Of a stretch of DNA of 7,624 nt, positions 6,210-7,624 are shown piece by piece. The DNA is from an uncultured Candidatus Saccharibacteria bacterium (GTDB lineage: Bacteria; Patescibacteriota; Saccharimonadia; Saccharimonadales; Saccharimonadaceae): positions 1 through 7,624 of the forward strand of contig CALGUM010000108.1 of NCBI GenBank assembly GCA_937902295.1. Direction: 5' to 3'. Made by a program: the position numbers and the translations under genes. Position 1 is the stretch's first letter. The number at the start of each line of letters is the position of its first letter. The notes below the pieces were generated by a model. The model saw nothing but the letters and a program-made list of their open reading frames with translations, was not told the origin of the DNA and ran no database searches.

Positions 6210-7280
6210 CTATCCCCTTACAATCCTTTCGAATTCACCTAAGTCGACTGCGTAATTACGCGCCTCATCGTATGCTACAGTACCTGCTTGCACAAGGCTC
6301 GCGAGCGTCCTATCCATTGTTTGCATGCCAAGGTCAGCACCGGTTTGAATGACTGCGTCGAGCTGGTGACTCTTTCCTTCGCGGATGATATTACGAACCG
6401 CTGAATTTGCTACAAGCACTTCGGCTGCAACCACACGACCACCGCCAATTGCCGGAACTAGTCGCTGCGAGCATATCCCCATTAGAATATTTGCAAGCTG
6501 CGAACGAATCTGCGGCTGCTGGTGCGGTGGAAATACGTCAATCATTCGATCGATCGACTGAGCCGCCGAGTTGGTGTGGAGTGTCGCGAACACCAAGTGC
6601 CCTGTCTCTGCAATCGTAATCGCCGCACTAATTGTCTCAAGGTCACGCATCTCACCGATGAGAACCACGTCGGGGTCTTGGCGAAGACTTGAGCGAAGTG
6701 CTGCGGAAAAACTATAGGTATCGTAATGAATTTCACGCTGCACAACTACCGACTTCTTCGATCGGTGCGTAAACTCAATCGGATCCTCGATGGTAATAAT
6801 ATGATGTGCACGTTCACTGTTAATCTTATCTACCAGCGAGGCAAGTGTTGTCGACTTACCAGATCCTGTTGGGCCCGTGACGAGCACAAGTCCGCGCGGA
6901 TATTCAGCGAATTTCATTACCACAGGCGGCATGCCGAGCTCGGTGACAGACTTGATCTCGTTTGGAATCAAACGGAGTGCTGCCGCAAGGTTACCACGTT
7001 CATGAAATGCATTCACACGGAATCGCCCAAGTGTACCGAACGCAAAACTAAAGTCGAACTCTTTGTCTTTCATGAGTACTTGGCGCTGATCTTCGTCGAG
7101 AATTGCAAAGATCAAACGCTCCACAGTGGCAGCATCGAGTGTGTCGGTGCCATGTACTGGAGTAAGTGACCCATCAACACGGAGCATAGGTGGCAAGTCT
7201 ACCTGCAAGTGAAGGTCAGAGGCCTTCTTGCGCACAACCTCTTCGAGTAATATTTCGATCCTGAGTTCTTGATTTGTCAT
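6210..7280 (-). CDS. pilT: PilT, type IV pilus retraction ATPase
   Basis: A complete 356-residue protein, close to the usual PilT length. The N-terminal PAS-like domain carries ASDLHL (about 20-25) and the RFRVN strand (about 86-90). The ATPase core has Walker A GPTGSGKST (136-144), Asp box ITIEDPIE (about 162-169), Walker B VVLIGEMRD (about 205-213) and His box FATLHTN (about 231-237). AVRNIIRE (about 294-301) matches the AIRNLIRE motif that separates PilT from PilB and is needed for retraction. The ATG is preceded by AGGGG (7285-7289), which overlaps the pilB stop codon (7288-7290); the genes are 7 nt apart and probably translated in series. PilT is a cytoplasmic hexamer that powers pilus disassembly and so twitching, surface pulling and often DNA uptake. 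No key motif is degenerate. Confidence 0.96.
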   Translation of the reverse strand: MTNQELRIEILLEEVVRKKASDLHLQVDLPPMLRVDGSLTPVHGTDTLDAATVERLIFAILDEDQRQVLMKDKEFDFSFAFGTLGRFRVNAFHERGNLAAALRLIPNEIKSVTELGMPPVVMKFAEYPRGLVLVTGPTGSGKSTTLASLVDKINSERAHHIITIEDPIEFTHRSKKSVVVQREIHYDTYSFSAALRSSLRQDPDVVLIGEMRDLETISAAITIAETGHLVFATLHTNSAAQSIDRMIDVFPPHQQPQIRSQLANILMGICSQRLVPAIGGGRVVAAEVLVANSAVRNIIREGKSHQLDAVIQTGADLGMQTMDRTLASLVQAGTVAYDEARNYAVDLGEFERIVRG

Positions 7281-7287
7281 AATTCCC

Positions 7288-7624
7288 CTATCCCTGTACC
7301 GTTACACGATTTACTTCTTCTAATGTTGTGACGCCGTTAATTGCCTTTAAATATCCATCTTCACGCATCGTTATCATGCCTTGTTCGATTGCCAAGCGCT
7401 GTATATGGGCACTGGTCGCACGTGTGATAATAAGGTTCTGGATTTCTTCGGAAATATCCATCACCTCGTACAAGCCCGCTCGTCCGCTATACGCTCCTGG
7501 TTGAGCTGGCGTGTCTTTTCCTACCATCAGGTCATAGTTTGGCTGCTGCGAGAGCGGCAGACTTTCGTACCCTAAATCCTCAGACACCCGAGCTACATCA
7601 TCACGAGTTTTTGGCAAGAGATGA
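7288..7624 (-). CDS. pilB: PilB/GspE-family type IV pilus extension ATPase, C-terminal fragment (5' truncated by window edge)
   Basis: Only the last 111 residues are visible; the reading frame continues past base 7624 upstream through CAT and CTC codons, so the TTG at 7615-7617 is not a real start. The Walker A, Asp, Walker B and His boxes lie outside the window. The fragment keeps the end of the GspE/PilB fold: SGRAGLYEVM (family pattern GR-x-G-x-x-E-V), an acidic helix, GMITMREDG and a final TTLEEVNRVT. In most PilB/GspE proteins a CxxC...CxxC zinc motif comes just before the GRxG segment. Here the matching stretch (GKDTPAQPGAYSGR) has no cysteine, so the second Cys pair is missing. PilB hydrolyses ATP at the cytoplasmic base of the pilus and, through PilC, drives pilin polymerisation. 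The identity rests on these tail motifs plus the adjacent pilT and pilC. A GspE-type label is the main alternative. Confidence 0.88.
   Translation of the reverse strand, partial: HLLPKTRDDVARVSEDLGYESLPLSQQPNYDLMVGKDTPAQPGAYSGRAGLYEVMDISEEIQNLIITRATSAHIQRLAIEQGMITMREDGYLKAINGVTTLEEVNRVTVQG

Noticed and set aside
6726..7169. Plus-strand open frame of 147 codons
   Set aside because: Fully antisense to the conserved PilT core; a reverse-complement shadow.
7288..7617. A separate small gene starting at TTG 7615-7617
   Set aside because: The frame is open upstream to the window edge and the product is plainly the C-terminal end of a PilB/GspE ATPase.
1..7624. Recoded TGA (code 25) as in Gracilibacteria/Absconditabacteria
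   Set aside because: TGA ends pilC at the expected family length and no gene needs an internal TGA to stay open.
1..7624. tRNA, rRNA, CRISPR array, transposon or integration site
   Set aside because: Nearly every base lies in a T4P gene. The gaps (7, 3, 114, 68, 30 and 30 nt) hold only promoter, SD and terminator signals, with no repeat array, terminal repeats or tRNA-like folds seen.

Overview
The whole window is one minus-strand type IV pilus (T4P) locus. Read in the direction of transcription (right to left) the order is pilB (3' end only), pilT, pilC, a major-pilin-like pilA, pilD, then four prepilin-like genes: a FimT/GspH-like one, a PilV-like one, a PilW-like one and a PilX/GspK-like one that runs off the left edge. 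No RNA gene, CRISPR, insertion sequence or phage gene was seen. Coding density is very high, and the longest stretch without a gene is 114 nt.

Organism: the pattern fits a Patescibacteria/CPR genome, most likely Candidatus Saccharibacteria. The evidence is a compact pilB-pilT-pilC-pilin-pilD-minor pilin array with no pilMNOPQ genes interleaved, base composition close to even GC, and a PilB tail without zinc-binding cysteines. TGA serves as the stop codon of pilC and no in-frame TGA is needed anywhere, which argues against the recoded Gracilibacteria/Absconditabacteria. The taxonomic call is inference.

Layout: (1) 7624-4992 is a tightly packed motor block: extension ATPase PilB, retraction ATPase PilT and platform protein PilC, with gaps of 7 and 3 nt and strong Shine-Dalgarno (SD) sites. 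(2) 4991-4329 looks like a self-contained pilin unit: a near-consensus promoter (4955-4983), a leader of about 70 nt, pilA with its own SD, and a clear intrinsic terminator (4329-4364). (3) 4314-3412 is the prepilin peptidase PilD. (4) 3420-1 is the minor pilin block. It starts at a TATAAT promoter only 8 nt from the first start codon, which suggests a leaderless mRNA. Its first three genes overlap end to start (7 and 17 nt), and the fourth follows after 30 nt.

How it works together: PilD cleaves and methylates the prepilins. PilB and PilT drive PilC to polymerise and depolymerise PilA. The FimT/PilV/PilW/PilX-like set would form the priming and tip complex, with the large PilX/GspK-like protein (no Glu at mature position 5) as the probable tip subunit. 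The less expected signals are regulatory: pilA insulated inside the operon, a 12-nt element shared by the pilA and minor pilin promoters, and possible leaderless translation of the minor pilin operon.
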